A DNA stretch of 57,134 nucleotides from Actinomadura nitritigenes (GTDB lineage Bacteria; Actinomycetota; Actinomycetes; Streptosporangiales; Streptosporangiaceae). Position numbers and translations under genes: made by a program. Below are positions 14,124 to 23,069 of the stretch, in pieces (within the stretch, counting starts at the first letter, position 1; each line of letters begins with the position of its first letter). The stretch is taken from NCBI RefSeq assembly GCF_017573545.1, contig NZ_JAGEOK010000049.1:1-57134 (forward strand), read 5' to 3'. The notes below the pieces were generated by a model. The model made no database searches. It saw nothing but the letters and a program-made list of their open reading frames with translations, and was not told the origin of the DNA.

Positions 14124-17100
14124 GTGAAGCATTCCGGGGGCGCCGGACGTGAGGAGTCCGGGCGCGATGCGTCCTCGGCCGCCGGCGCCGGCGTGTTCTC
14201 GGCGGACGGCGAGATCGGCCGGGATCTCGCCGCGGTCGACTGGACGGCGACGCCGCTCGGACCGCCGGACGGCTGGCCGCAGAGCCTGCGGACGGCGATC
14301 GACATCCTGCTGTCGTCCCGGTTCTCGATGTGGATGGCCTGGGGGCCGGAGCTCACCTTCTTCTGCAACTCCGCCTATCGGCGCGACACGCTCGGACGCA
14401 AGTACCCGTGGGCGCTGGGCCGTCCGGCCGGAGAGGTGTGGGCCGAGATCTGGAACGACATCGGCCCCCGCATCGACAAGGTGCTCCGCACGGGAGGGGC
14501 CACCTGGGACGAGGCGCTGCTGCTCTTCCTGGAGCGGTCGGGATACCCGGAGGAGACGTACCACACCTTCTCCTACAGCCCCCTGCGCGACGACACGGGG
14601 CGAGTGGTCGGGATGCTGTGCGTGGTGAACGAGGAGACCGAGCGCGTCATCGGTGAGCGCCGGATGACGACGCTGCGGAACCTGGGGTCCGACCCCAGCG
14701 TGATCCGCACCGAGGAGGAGACGCTGGCCTTCGCGCACCGGCAACTCGGCCTCAACCGCAAGGACCTCCCCTTCACGCTGACCTACCTGCTCGGCGACGG
14801 GACCGCACGGCTCGCAGGGTCGGCGGGCGTCGACGCGGGGCATCCGGCGGCCCCCGCCGGGATCCCGGTGGACGAGCGGGACGCGGTCTGGCCCGCCGCG
14901 GTGCTGGCACAGGGAGAACCGGTGCTGATCCGGCTCGACGACCCCGGTCTCGGAGTGCTGCCGTCCGGCGACTGGACCCGGCCGCCCAGCCAGGCACTGG
15001 CGGTCCCGCTGCTGCGGCAAGGGGGCGCGCCCTACGGGTTCCTGGTGGCCGCGCTGAACCCGTACCGGCCGCTGGACGAGGCGTACCGCGGCTTCGTGGA
15101 GCTGGCGGCGGGGCACGTCGCGGCGGGGATCGCCGGCGCCCGAAGCTACCAGGCGCAGCGGCGGCGCGCCGAGGAGCTGGCCGAACTCGATCACGCGAAG
15201 ACCACGTTCTTCTCCAACATCAGCCATGAGTTCCGAACCCCGCTGACCCTGATCATGGGCCCCGTGCAGGAGCTTCGCGCCCGGCTGGAAGGCGCCGATG
15301 AGCGGGTGCGCCAGGAACTGGACGCCGTCCACCGCAACGGGCTCCGCCTGGGCAGGCTCGTCAACACCCTGCTGGACTTCTCCCGCATCGAGGCCGGCCG
15401 GATGCAGGCGCGCTACGAGCCGGTCGACCTGCCCGCGGTGACCACCGAGCTGGCCGGCGTCTTCCGCTCCGCCGTCGACCGGGCCGGCCTGGACTTCGCC
15501 GTCGAGTGCGACCCGCTCCCCGAACCGGTCTACGTCGACCGCGACATGTGGGAGAAGGTGATCCTGAACCTGCTCAGCAACGCCCTGAAATTCACCTTCG
15601 ACGGGTCGATCCGGGTCGGCGTGCGCGCGGCCGGCGGGAGCGCCGAGGTGACGGTGGCCGACACCGGCGTCGGCGTCCCCGCGGAGGAGATGCCGCGCCT
15701 GTTCGAACGGTTCCACCGTGCCGAGAACGCCCGCTCCCGCTCCAACGAGGGCAGCGGGATCGGCCTGGCGCTCGTCAAGGAGCTCGTCGGCCTGCACGGC
15801 GGCACCATCACCGCCGCCAGCGGCGAGGGCGAGGGCACCGCCTTCACCATCCGGCTGCCCTTCGGAACCGCCCACCTGCCCGCCGACGCCGTCGCACCGC
15901 CCGGCCGTCCGGCGGTGGCGTCGATGAGCGCCGACCCGTACGTCCAGGAGGTGCTGCGGTGGCTTCCCGCCGAGCAGGGCGGCGACGGGGACGGCGCCCC
16001 GGCCGGCATGGCGGAGACCGATCCGGGCCCGGCCTCAGCCGCCGCGCCCGCGACGCCGACGCGGGTGCTCGTCGCCGACGACAACGCCGACATGCGGGAG
16101 TACCTCGCCCGGCTGCTGCGCGGCGCGGGCTACCAGGTCAGCGCGGTCGCCGACGGCCGCGCCGCCCTGGAGGCGGCCCGCGAGGGGGCCTTCGACATGG
16201 TGGTCAGCGATGTGATGATGCCCCGCCTCGACGGGCTGGGGCTCGTCGCGGCGCTGCGCGGCGACCAGCGCACCGCGGCGGTGCCGGTCCTGCTGCTGTC
16301 GGCCCGGGCCGGGCAGGAGGCGTCGATCGACGGGTTGCGGGCGGGCGCCGACGACTACCTGGTCAAGCCGTTCGCCGCCGCCGAACTGCTGGCCCGGGTG
16401 CGGGCCAGCGTGGAGCTGGCGCGGCTGCGCAACCACCACGTCCGCTGGCGCACGGCCCTGGTGGACTCGCTGCAGGAGGCGTTCTTCGTCTGCGACGACG
16501 ACGGCGCCGTCATCGAGATCAACAGGGCGTTCACCGACCTCCTCGGCTACGACTCCGCAGGGCTGCCCTATCCGCCGCTGCAACCGTGGTGGCCGGACGA
16601 GAGCACCGATGCCGAGGCGCACCGGCTCGTCGCGGACGCCTTCGCCGACCTGCTCGAGGGGGAGCGGGGCGGCTGCACCGTCCCGGTCACCCATCGCGAC
16701 GGGCACCGGGTCTGGGTCAGCGCCGCCTTCACCTACGTCCGCGACCCCGAGACCGGGCGGCGCGTCATCGTGGGCACCTTCCGGGACGTCACGGCCGACC
16801 ACTACGCCATCCAGCGCGAGAGCGCCCAGGTGGCCCTCGGCATGCGCCTCGCCGGGGCCGTGAGCCTGCCCGACGCCCTGGCCGGCGCGCTGGAGGAGCT
16901 GCGGGACCTGTGGCGCGCCGACCGGGCGCTGGCCGTCCTCGTCACCGGCGGCGCCCCCGAGCTGACGTCCACCGACGCGGAGCTGACCTGGGAGGCGCTG
17001 CCCGAGGAGCGCCGCGCCGAGCTGCTCGGCCTGCGCGAGCACCCGACGCTCACGCCCGTCGCCGAGCACCCCACCGCGATCACGCTCGAACATCCCCGCG

Positions 17101-18311
17101 GCACCCTCGTCCTCTGGCTGGAGCTGACCGAAGGGCGCCCCTTCACCGACCAGGACCGGCTGCTGCTGACCCTCCTGGCGGCGCACCTCGCCCAGGGACT
17201 GTCGCGCGCCCACCAGATCGACCAGCAGCGTGAGACCGCCCTCGCCCTGCAGCGCGCGATCCTCGGCCCCTCCGAACTGCCCGACGGTTTCGCCGTCCGC
17301 TACGAGCCCGCCGCGCGGCCGCTCGAAGTGGGCGGCGACTGGTACGACACCTTCACCCTTCCCGACGGCCGCATCGGCATCATCGTGGGCGACTGCGTCG
17401 GCCGGGGGCTGGAGGCGGCCACCGTCATGGGCCAGCTGCGCAGCGCGTGCCGTGCCCTGCTGCTGCAGGACGCCAGCCCAGCGCGGACCCTCACGGCCCT
17501 CGACCGGTTCGCGGGAGACGTCCCCGGCGCCCACTGCTCCACCGTCTTCTGCGGCGTCCTGGATCCCGCGACCGGCGACCTCACCTACTCCAGCGCGGGG
17601 CACCCGCCCGGCATCCTCGCGCTGCCCGACGGGACGACCCGGCTGCTGGACGGCGGCAGGTCCGTCCCGATCGCCGTCTCCCTGGGAGGCGCCCGATCCG
17701 ACGCCGAGACGACCATTCCCGCACGGGCCACCGTCCTGCTGTACACCGACGGGCTCGTGGAACGGCGCCGCAGGTCACTGACCGAGGGCATCGAACGGGC
17801 GGGCCGTGCCGTCCAGGACTTCCGCGAACACGGGATCGACGATCTCGCCGCCCGGATCATGGTGAGCCTCGCCCCGCCGGACGGTTACGACGACGACGTC
17901 GCGCTGATGCTGTACCGGCATCCGGCCCCGCTGGACGTCACCTTCCCCGCCGAGTCCTCGCAGCTCGCGCCCGTCCGGGACGCGCTGCGCGGCTGGCTCG
18001 CCCAGTGCCGGGTACCGCGCCGCACCGCCCAGGGCTTCCTGGTCGCCGCCGGCGAGGCCTGCGCCAACGCCGTCGAGCACGGCCGCCCCGGCGGCGGCGA
18101 CGTGCCCACGATCCGGCTGCGGGCCGAGGCCTTCGCCGGCCAGCTCCGCCTCACCGTCACCGACACCGGCCGCTGGAAGCCGCCCCGCCCGGGGACCGGC
18201 CGCGACCGCGGACGCGGCACCACCCTCATGCGCGCGCTGACGCACCAGCTCACGATCACGCCCGGGCCCAGCGGCACCACCGTCCAGATGCACACCCGGA
18301 TTGGCTCATGA
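14124..18311 (+). CDS. 1395-residue multidomain kinase/receiver/PP2C/anti-sigma hub
   Basis: Domains in order are an N-terminal PAS-like module (about 40-180), a GAF-like module (190-345), HisKA with His368 in ISHEFRTP, and HATPase (about 450-590, ADTGVGVP and GSGIGLALVKEL). A receiver (650-765, Asp696 in VVSDVMMPRLDG), PAS (about 770-890) and GAF (about 900-1040) follow. Then come PP2C (1050-1250, LEVGGDWYDTF, VGDCVGRG and YTDGLVERR) and a C-terminal RsbW-like HATPase (about 1265-1390, AGEACANAVEHG and DTGRWKPP). A kinase, receiver, STAS phosphatase and anti-sigma-type kinase in one chain could perform a whole phosphorelay and partner switch. The start is GTG 14124 with GGGAGAGG upstream. 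The gene is coupled to the next STAS gene by an ATGA overlap. Confidence 0.9.
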   Translation: MKHSGGAGREESGRDASSAAGAGVFSADGEIGRDLAAVDWTATPLGPPDGWPQSLRTAIDILLSSRFSMWMAWGPELTFFCNSAYRRDTLGRKYPWALGRPAGEVWAEIWNDIGPRIDKVLRTGGATWDEALLLFLERSGYPEETYHTFSYSPLRDDTGRVVGMLCVVNEETERVIGERRMTTLRNLGSDPSVIRTEEETLAFAHRQLGLNRKDLPFTLTYLLGDGTARLAGSAGVDAGHPAAPAGIPVDERDAVWPAAVLAQGEPVLIRLDDPGLGVLPSGDWTRPPSQALAVPLLRQGGAPYGFLVAALNPYRPLDEAYRGFVELAAGHVAAGIAGARSYQAQRRRAEELAELDHAKTTFFSNISHEFRTPLTLIMGPVQELRARLEGADERVRQELDAVHRNGLRLGRLVNTLLDFSRIEAGRMQARYEPVDLPAVTTELAGVFRSAVDRAGLDFAVECDPLPEPVYVDRDMWEKVILNLLSNALKFTFDGSIRVGVRAAGGSAEVTVADTGVGVPAEEMPRLFERFHRAENARSRSNEGSGIGLALVKELVGLHGGTITAASGEGEGTAFTIRLPFGTAHLPADAVAPPGRPAVASMSADPYVQEVLRWLPAEQGGDGDGAPAGMAETDPGPASAAAPATPTRVLVADDNADMREYLARLLRGAGYQVSAVADGRAALEAAREGAFDMVVSDVMMPRLDGLGLVAALRGDQRTAAVPVLLLSARAGQEASIDGLRAGADDYLVKPFAAAELLARVRASVELARLRNHHVRWRTALVDSLQEAFFVCDDDGAVIEINRAFTDLLGYDSAGLPYPPLQPWWPDESTDAEAHRLVADAFADLLEGERGGCTVPVTHRDGHRVWVSAAFTYVRDPETGRRVIVGTFRDVTADHYAIQRESAQVALGMRLAGAVSLPDALAGALEELRDLWRADRALAVLVTGGAPELTSTDAELTWEALPEERRAELLGLREHPTLTPVAEHPTAITLEHPRGTLVLWLELTEGRPFTDQDRLLLTLLAAHLAQGLSRAHQIDQQRETALALQRAILGPSELPDGFAVRYEPAARPLEVGGDWYDTFTLPDGRIGIIVGDCVGRGLEAATVMGQLRSACRALLLQDASPARTLTALDRFAGDVPGAHCSTVFCGVLDPATGDLTYSSAGHPPGILALPDGTTRLLDGGRSVPIAVSLGGARSDAETTIPARATVLLYTDGLVERRRRSLTEGIERAGRAVQDFREHGIDDLAARIMVSLAPPDGYDDDVALMLYRHPAPLDVTFPAESSQLAPVRDALRGWLAQCRVPRRTAQGFLVAAGEACANAVEHGRPGGGDVPTIRLRAEAFAGQLRLTVTDTGRWKPPRPGTGRDRGRGTTLMRALTHQLTITPGPSGTTVQMHTRIGS

Positions 18312-18625
18312 CCACACCTCTCACGCTCACGACCGTCCATCGGCCGGACGGGACATCGCTCGTGACGGCCTCCGGCGAGATCGACATGAGCAACAGCGAC
18401 GCCCTCGCCGCCGCCCTGGACGCGGCGCGCCGCGACGGAGTCCGCCTCGTCCTGGACATCACCGCCGTCGAGTACCTCGACAGCGCCGGGCTGAGCGTCC
18501 TGTTCGCCCATGCCGGACTCCTCGAGCTGATCGCCCCGCCGCTCCTGGAGCCCGTGCTGACCCTCTCCGGCCTGCGAGAACTGGCCACCGTGCGCTTCGC
18601 GCCGGCTGGCGCGGACGGCTCCTGA
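18308..18625 (+). CDS. STAS-domain anti-anti-sigma factor coupled to the hub
   Basis: This 105-residue STAS protein has the phospho-acceptor motif EYLDSAGLSVLF with Ser59. Its ATG overlaps the hub stop (ATGA), so the two are made together. It is the obvious substrate of the hub PP2C domain and of the hub C-terminal RsbW-like kinase. The C terminus is short (ends VRFAPAGADGS), at the small end for RsbV proteins. Confidence 0.88.
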   Translation: MTTPLTLTTVHRPDGTSLVTASGEIDMSNSDALAAALDAARRDGVRLVLDITAVEYLDSAGLSVLFAHAGLLELIAPPLLEPVLTLSGLRELATVRFAPAGADGS

Positions 18626-18684
18626 GACACTGGCGACCCGGGGGCGTGCGTGCCCGACGCTCCGTCAGCGGAGGCTCCGACCCT

Positions 18685-19215
18685 ATGGACAGGCTCCACA
18701 CCGCACAGGTGGTCCGATCCCTGGCGGCCTCCTGGGATGACCGGTTCCTGGACGAGGACGACTGGCCGAAGATCGCGAGGAGCCTGCTGGCCTGCGGCTG
18801 TGACTGGCCGGCCGTCGCCGACCTCGCCGCAGCGGGCGCCACCTCGGGAACGGCCGTCCCCGACGCCGTCGAGCGGCTCGCCGCGCAGGCCGGCCGGGAG
18901 ATAGGAGACCTGCCGGTACCGGCCTTCTGGGACACCGTCTGCGGCCTGGTCGCCCGAGCCTGGCGGTTGGGGGTGGTCGACGAAGTCGACGCGATGTACC
19001 GAATGGACGGCCTGTGGTGGATGATCCGCCGTCTTGACAGGTCCGACAGCCAGGGACTGCAGATGATCTGGCAGGGCATGGGCATCAAGGAGATGCACGA
19101 CCATTGCGACATCAGCGGGCTGGCGACCGCCCTGCTCATCGAGGCCGACCGGCTCATCCCGGCCGATTCCGTGAATGGCCCGCTCTGCTTGGCCGTACTG
19201 GACGCCCTCATCTGA
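18685..19215 (+). CDS. Hypothetical protein, acidic, Trp-rich
   Basis: I do not recognise this 176-residue protein. It is soluble and acidic, with no signal peptide or membrane segment. It has Trp-rich patches (AASWDDRFLDEDDWPKIA and MDGLWWMIRRLD) and a His/Cys cluster HDHCDISGLA. Codon bias and the site GCGGAGG ten bases before ATG 18685 support it as real. It lies 59 bases after the STAS gene on the same strand and may be the last gene of that operon. I give no function. Confidence 0.6.
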   Translation: MDRLHTAQVVRSLAASWDDRFLDEDDWPKIARSLLACGCDWPAVADLAAAGATSGTAVPDAVERLAAQAGREIGDLPVPAFWDTVCGLVARAWRLGVVDEVDAMYRMDGLWWMIRRLDRSDSQGLQMIWQGMGIKEMHDHCDISGLATALLIEADRLIPADSVNGPLCLAVLDALI

Positions 19216-19376
19216 GCGGACCGCCGTCGAAGCCGTTGACGTGCCGGGGTCACCGGCGTCCTGGGCGAGGGAGTGCCAGGCCGCCCGGCGCGGCGTCCGG
19301 ATCGGCGGTCGCGGCATCCGGTTCACCCGGGTGTCGTTGGGCCGCCTTACGATGGCGATTCTCCTGGGAGGTGGGA

Positions 19377-20378
19377 TTGGCGGTCCTGATTCGTGCCGGT
19401 GACGTCCCCGCCGCGCGGCGGGCCGACACCTGGCTGAGCATCGTGTGCGAGACGCTCGGGCCGCTGGACGTGCGGATGGACCGGGACCGTCCGTTGCGGG
19501 GACAGATCGAGGCGGTGCGGCTCGGGCCGCTCGGCGTCGGCCGGATCGAGACCTCGACGCCGCACAGCGTGCACCGCACGCCGGGGCTGATCCGGCGGGA
19601 CGATCCCGAGCACTACCGGGTCGTGCTGGCCGTCTCGGGCACGGTCCTGCTCGGCCAGGACGGCCGGACGGCGCGGCTCCGCGGCGGGGACCTGGCGATC
19701 TATGACTTCTCCCGTCCCTACGAGCTGGTCTACGACTCGGCCGTCCAGCTGGCGGTCTTCAGCTTCGCCCGGGCGATGCTCACCGTGCCCGCGGACGCGG
19801 TGCGCCGGCTCGCCGCCGTCCCGATCGCGGCGGAGGGCGGCACCGCGGCGCTCGCCGCGCCGCTGCTGCGCAGGGTGGCGGAGGACGCCGGGACCTACGA
19901 CCCGGCGAGCGCCGCCCGGCTGCCCGCCGTCGTGATGGATCTGCTCGACATGACCATCGCCGAACGGACGTCGCAGGTCGCGGCGCTGGTACCGGAGACC
20001 CGCGAGCGGGTGCTGCTGCGGCGCGTCCACGCCTTCGTCGAACGGCACCTCGGTGACACCGGGCTCGGCCCCGGCATGATCGCGGCCGCGCACCACGTCT
20101 CGCTGCGCCATCTGCACCGGCTGTTCGAGTCGCAGGACACCACCGTCGCGGCGTGGATCCGCCATCGGCGGCTGGAACGCTGCCGCCGCGATCTGACCGA
20201 CCCGGCCATGGCCGCAGAGTCCGTCAGCGGCATCGCGGCGCGCTGGGGGCTGCCGGACCCGGCGCACTTCAGCCGGCTGTTCCGGCGAGCGTACGGGGCG
20301 TCCCCGGCGGAGTACCGCCGCGCCTCTCTGGAGCCGGGCGCGCGAGCACTGCACGGATCGTCAACCGCCCGGCACTGA
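19377..20378 (+). CDS. AraC family transcriptional regulator
   Basis: This protein of about 333 residues has an N-terminal AraC-type ligand-binding cupin region (about 30-200, with VLAVSGTVLLGQDGRTARLRGGD) and a C-terminal double HTH (about 225-325, HHVSLRHLHRLFESQDTTVAAWIRHRRL then IAARWGLPDPAHFSRLFRRAYGASPAEYR). I chose TTG 19377 because GGAGG lies at good spacing upstream. GTG 19371 is an alternative but abuts that site. The next gene, a VOC protein 70 bases downstream on the same strand, is a likely target. Confidence 0.82.
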   Translation: MAVLIRAGDVPAARRADTWLSIVCETLGPLDVRMDRDRPLRGQIEAVRLGPLGVGRIETSTPHSVHRTPGLIRRDDPEHYRVVLAVSGTVLLGQDGRTARLRGGDLAIYDFSRPYELVYDSAVQLAVFSFARAMLTVPADAVRRLAAVPIAAEGGTAALAAPLLRRVAEDAGTYDPASAARLPAVVMDLLDMTIAERTSQVAALVPETRERVLLRRVHAFVERHLGDTGLGPGMIAAAHHVSLRHLHRLFESQDTTVAAWIRHRRLERCRRDLTDPAMAAESVSGIAARWGLPDPAHFSRLFRRAYGASPAEYRRASLEPGARALHGSSTARH

Positions 20379-20448
20379 TCTGCAAGCCCGCGGATTTCCT
20401 GATCGGGAGACTTGGCGCGACCGGAAACCCGAAGGAAGGAAATCGCCG

Positions 20449-20841
20449 ATGTCCACGACGCTGTTCGTGAACCTCCCCGTGAAGGACCTCGACCGCTCCA
20501 AGAAGTTCTTCACCGCCCTCGGCTTCGACTTCTACGGCATGACCGCCGACATGGCATCCGTGATCATCAGTGAGCGCACCCAGGTCATGCTGCTGGCGGA
20601 GCCCACGTTCGCCGGCTACGCGCAGCACGAGGTCGCCGACACCGCCAAGAGCACCGAGATGATCCTCGTGCTCGGCCTGAACGCGCCGGAGGAGGTGGAC
20701 GAGCTGGCCGCCAAGGCGCTCGCCGCCGGGGGCTCGGCCGTCGGCGAGCCCCTGACCGAGGGCGGCCGGTACCAGCGCGGCTTCGCGGACCCCGACGGTC
20801 ACCAGTGGTCCGCGCTCTGCCTGGTCGCCCCGGAGAGCTGA
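20449..20841 (+). CDS. VOC family (glyoxalase/bleomycin resistance-like) protein
   Basis: The 130 residues have the paired beta-alpha-beta modules of the vicinal oxygen chelate fold: LFVNLPVKDLDRSKKFFTALGFDF in the first half and GFADPDGHQWSALCL at the end. Such proteins bind metals or small ligands and include resistance proteins and lyases. The DUF1428/YaeR-like length fits, but the substrate is unknown. A strong site GAAGGAAA precedes ATG 20449. It is convergent with a MarR gene 27 bases away. Confidence 0.85.
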   Translation: MSTTLFVNLPVKDLDRSKKFFTALGFDFYGMTADMASVIISERTQVMLLAEPTFAGYAQHEVADTAKSTEMILVLGLNAPEEVDELAAKALAAGGSAVGEPLTEGGRYQRGFADPDGHQWSALCLVAPES

Positions 20842-20868
20842 GCCGGCGCGACGCGTCGACCGCGGTCC

Positions 20869-21354
20869 TCAGCGGTTCCGCCGGCCAGGTGCGCCGGAAG
20901 GGGGCGCCTTCTCGTTGACGGCCTGCGCGGAGGCGCGGAACTTCTCCAGCAGGCGGGCCAGTTCCGTGACCTCCTCATCGGTCCAGTCCGCGACGAAGGA
21001 CGCGAAACGGGCCTCGCCCTGCCGGGTGAGCCGGTCGACCGTCTCGCGCCCGGCATCGGTGAGGGTCAGGATGGACGCGCGCCGGTCGGCGGGGTCGGGG
21101 GCCGCGGCGATGTACCCGGCCCGGGTCAGCGTCCGCAGCTGGTGGGTGACAGCCGAGCGGTGCACCTCGAGCCGGTCGGCCACCTGCGAAGGCCGGACGC
21201 CCCCGGGAGGATCGTCCCGCTGGGCCGCGCCGATGACCTGCAGGACGGCGAGCGCCGCGGCGTCGGGGATCGCCCTGCGCGCGCGCCGCATGTGCTCCAG
21301 GACCGCGAACAGGGCCCCGGTCAGGCGCGTGACTCCCGCCTCGCATGGTGGCAT
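20869..21354 (-). CDS. MarR family regulator, divergent from carotenoid operon
   Basis: This 161-residue winged-helix protein has the recognition region RPSQVADRLEVHRSAVTHQLRTLTRAGYI and the wing ADRRASILTLTDAGRETVDRL. Its start lies 263 bases from the crtD-like gene, reading away from it, with a dyad between them. In Corynebacterium glutamicum a MarR-type protein (CrtR) encoded beside the crt operon represses it and responds to GGPP. A similar role here is inference from position alone, since the VOC gene is equally near on the other side. Confidence 0.85.
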   Translation of the reverse strand: MPPCEAGVTRLTGALFAVLEHMRRARRAIPDAAALAVLQVIGAAQRDDPPGGVRPSQVADRLEVHRSAVTHQLRTLTRAGYIAAAPDPADRRASILTLTDAGRETVDRLTRQGEARFASFVADWTDEEVTELARLLEKFRASAQAVNEKAPPSGAPGRRNR

Positions 21355-21370
21355 GCCCGCACGCTATCGA

Positions 21371-21389
21371 TGGTTGATTGACTGAACCA
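21371..21389. promoter_or_regulatory. Candidate MarR operator (TGGTT...AACCA dyad)
   Basis: Arms TGGTT and AACCA flank GATTGACTG, 17 bases upstream of the marR start codon. Size and position suit autoregulation, and perhaps control of the carotenoid genes to the right. Confidence 0.45.
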
Positions 21390-21617
21390 ACTATTTGGTA
21401 CGGGCGCGCTGGTGGTGTCTCCGCTCGTCATGGGAATGATCGAGGTGATCGCCGGGCGGACGGGACGGCCGTGTCCGGGACCCGCCGCGATCTACGGGGG
21501 GATGAGCGTGGGGGAGACACCGGTGTTACCGGCGGCGCGCGAGCCGGCGGACCGGGAGGCGGCGGCCTCCGGCGGGGCGGCGACGGGGGCGTCCGCCGTC
21601 CGGGCGGGGAGGCGTCG

Positions 21618-23069
21618 ATGGCCGAGGTGATCGTCGTCGGCGGCGGTGTCGGCGGTATGACCGCCGCGCTGCTGCTGGCGCGGGGCGGCCACCGGGTCAG
21701 GGTGTACGAGCGGCTGGACCGGCTCGGCGGCAAGCTCGCCGAGCGCGAGCGGGACGGATTCGTCTTCTCGCTGGGGCCGTCGCTGCTGACCCTCCCGGAG
21801 ATCTTCCGCGAGCTGGGCGTCGCACGGGAGCTGCTGGAGCTGGACGAGCTGTGCCGCTACCGCTTCGCCGACGGGTCCGAACTGCGCGCCTACCGCGACC
21901 CGGACCGGATGGCTGCGCAGGTCGAACGGCTGGCTCCCGGAGAGGGGGAGGCGTGGCGCGCCTTCTACCGGTGGGCGGCGGGCTGCCTGGAGGCGTCGCG
22001 GCGGACGTTCTTCGCCGGGCCGCTCGGCCGCAGGCCCGAGCAGGCGCGGATCGGCGACCTCCTCTCGGTCGCGCCGGGCCGGACGCTGGACGGGCTGGCC
22101 CGCCGGTTCTTCCGCGACCCGAGGCTGCGGCAGTACGTCGGCCGGTACGCGACGTACGCCGGGTCGAGCCCGTACCGGGCGCCGGCCGCGCTCGGCTGCG
22201 TTCCGGCGATCGAGCACGGGGACGGCGGCTGGTACGTGCCGGGCGGCCTGGCCCGGCTCGCCGACGACCTGACCCGCCTGCTGATCGGGGCGGGCGTCGA
22301 CGTCCGGACCGGCAGCGAGGTCGTGGAGGTGGCCGCCGACCGGTCGTCGGTGACGGGCGTGGTGCTGGCGTCGGGGGAGCGGGCGAGCGCGGACGCGGTG
22401 GTGGTGAACGCCGACGCCGCGGCGCTGTACGGCCGGTTGCTGCCGGATCGGCGCAGGTCGCGCCGGATCGTCCGGCTGGGCCCGTCCTCGTCGGCGTTCC
22501 TGGTGCTCGCCGGCGTGGAGGGGCGCACCGAGGGGCTGCCGCACCACTCCGTCGTCTTCTCGGCCGACTACCGGCGGGAGTTCGGCGACATCTTCGAGCG
22601 CGGGACGCCGCCCGAGGACCCGACGATCTACATGGGCTGCTCGGCGGTGGACGACCCGTCCCAGGCGCCGGCCGGGACGGAGAACCTGGTGCTGCTGGTC
22701 AACGTCCCCGCTGGCGATCCGGGCCGTTGGCCGATGAGCCCGGACGCCTACCGCGACCTGGTCCTGGAACGGCTGGCGCTCCGCGGGCACGACCTGTCGG
22801 GGAGGCTGCGGTTCGTGGAGACGTTCACCCCCGCCGACCTGCGCGACCGGTACGGCGCGTGGGGCGGGGCGATCTACGGGACCCCCTACCGGGGCGTGCT
22901 CGCGCCGTTCCGCAGGCCGGGCAACCGGGGGCCGCGGCGCGGACTGTACCTGGTGGGAGGGTCGGCGCATCCGGGCGGCGGGCTGCCGCTGGTGGCGATG
23001 GGCGGCCGGATCGTCGCCTCGCTCATCGAGCAGGACCTCCCGGCGCGGAAGGACGTGCGGGTGGGATGA
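21618..23069 (+). CDS. crtD: CrtD/CrtI-type carotenoid desaturase (C-3',4' desaturase-like)
   Basis: This 483-residue FAD-dependent oxidoreductase starts with the dinucleotide-binding motif VIVVGGGVGGMTAALLLARGG. It ends with the CrtI-family signature LVGGSAHPGGGLPLVAMGGRI. The segment RYATYAGSSPYRAPAALG resembles CrtD-type C-3',4' desaturases more than phytoene desaturase, and a separate phytoene desaturase exists at 27363. It would add a double bond next to the hydroxylated end made by CruF. The start is ATG 21618 after GGGGAGG. It overlaps the glycosyltransferase gene by ATGA. The CrtD assignment over another CrtI paralogue is moderate. Confidence 0.75.
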   Translation: MAEVIVVGGGVGGMTAALLLARGGHRVRVYERLDRLGGKLAERERDGFVFSLGPSLLTLPEIFRELGVARELLELDELCRYRFADGSELRAYRDPDRMAAQVERLAPGEGEAWRAFYRWAAGCLEASRRTFFAGPLGRRPEQARIGDLLSVAPGRTLDGLARRFFRDPRLRQYVGRYATYAGSSPYRAPAALGCVPAIEHGDGGWYVPGGLARLADDLTRLLIGAGVDVRTGSEVVEVAADRSSVTGVVLASGERASADAVVVNADAAALYGRLLPDRRRSRRIVRLGPSSSAFLVLAGVEGRTEGLPHHSVVFSADYRREFGDIFERGTPPEDPTIYMGCSAVDDPSQAPAGTENLVLLVNVPAGDPGRWPMSPDAYRDLVLERLALRGHDLSGRLRFVETFTPADLRDRYGAWGGAIYGTPYRGVLAPFRRPGNRGPRRGLYLVGGSAHPGGGLPLVAMGGRIVASLIEQDLPARKDVRVG

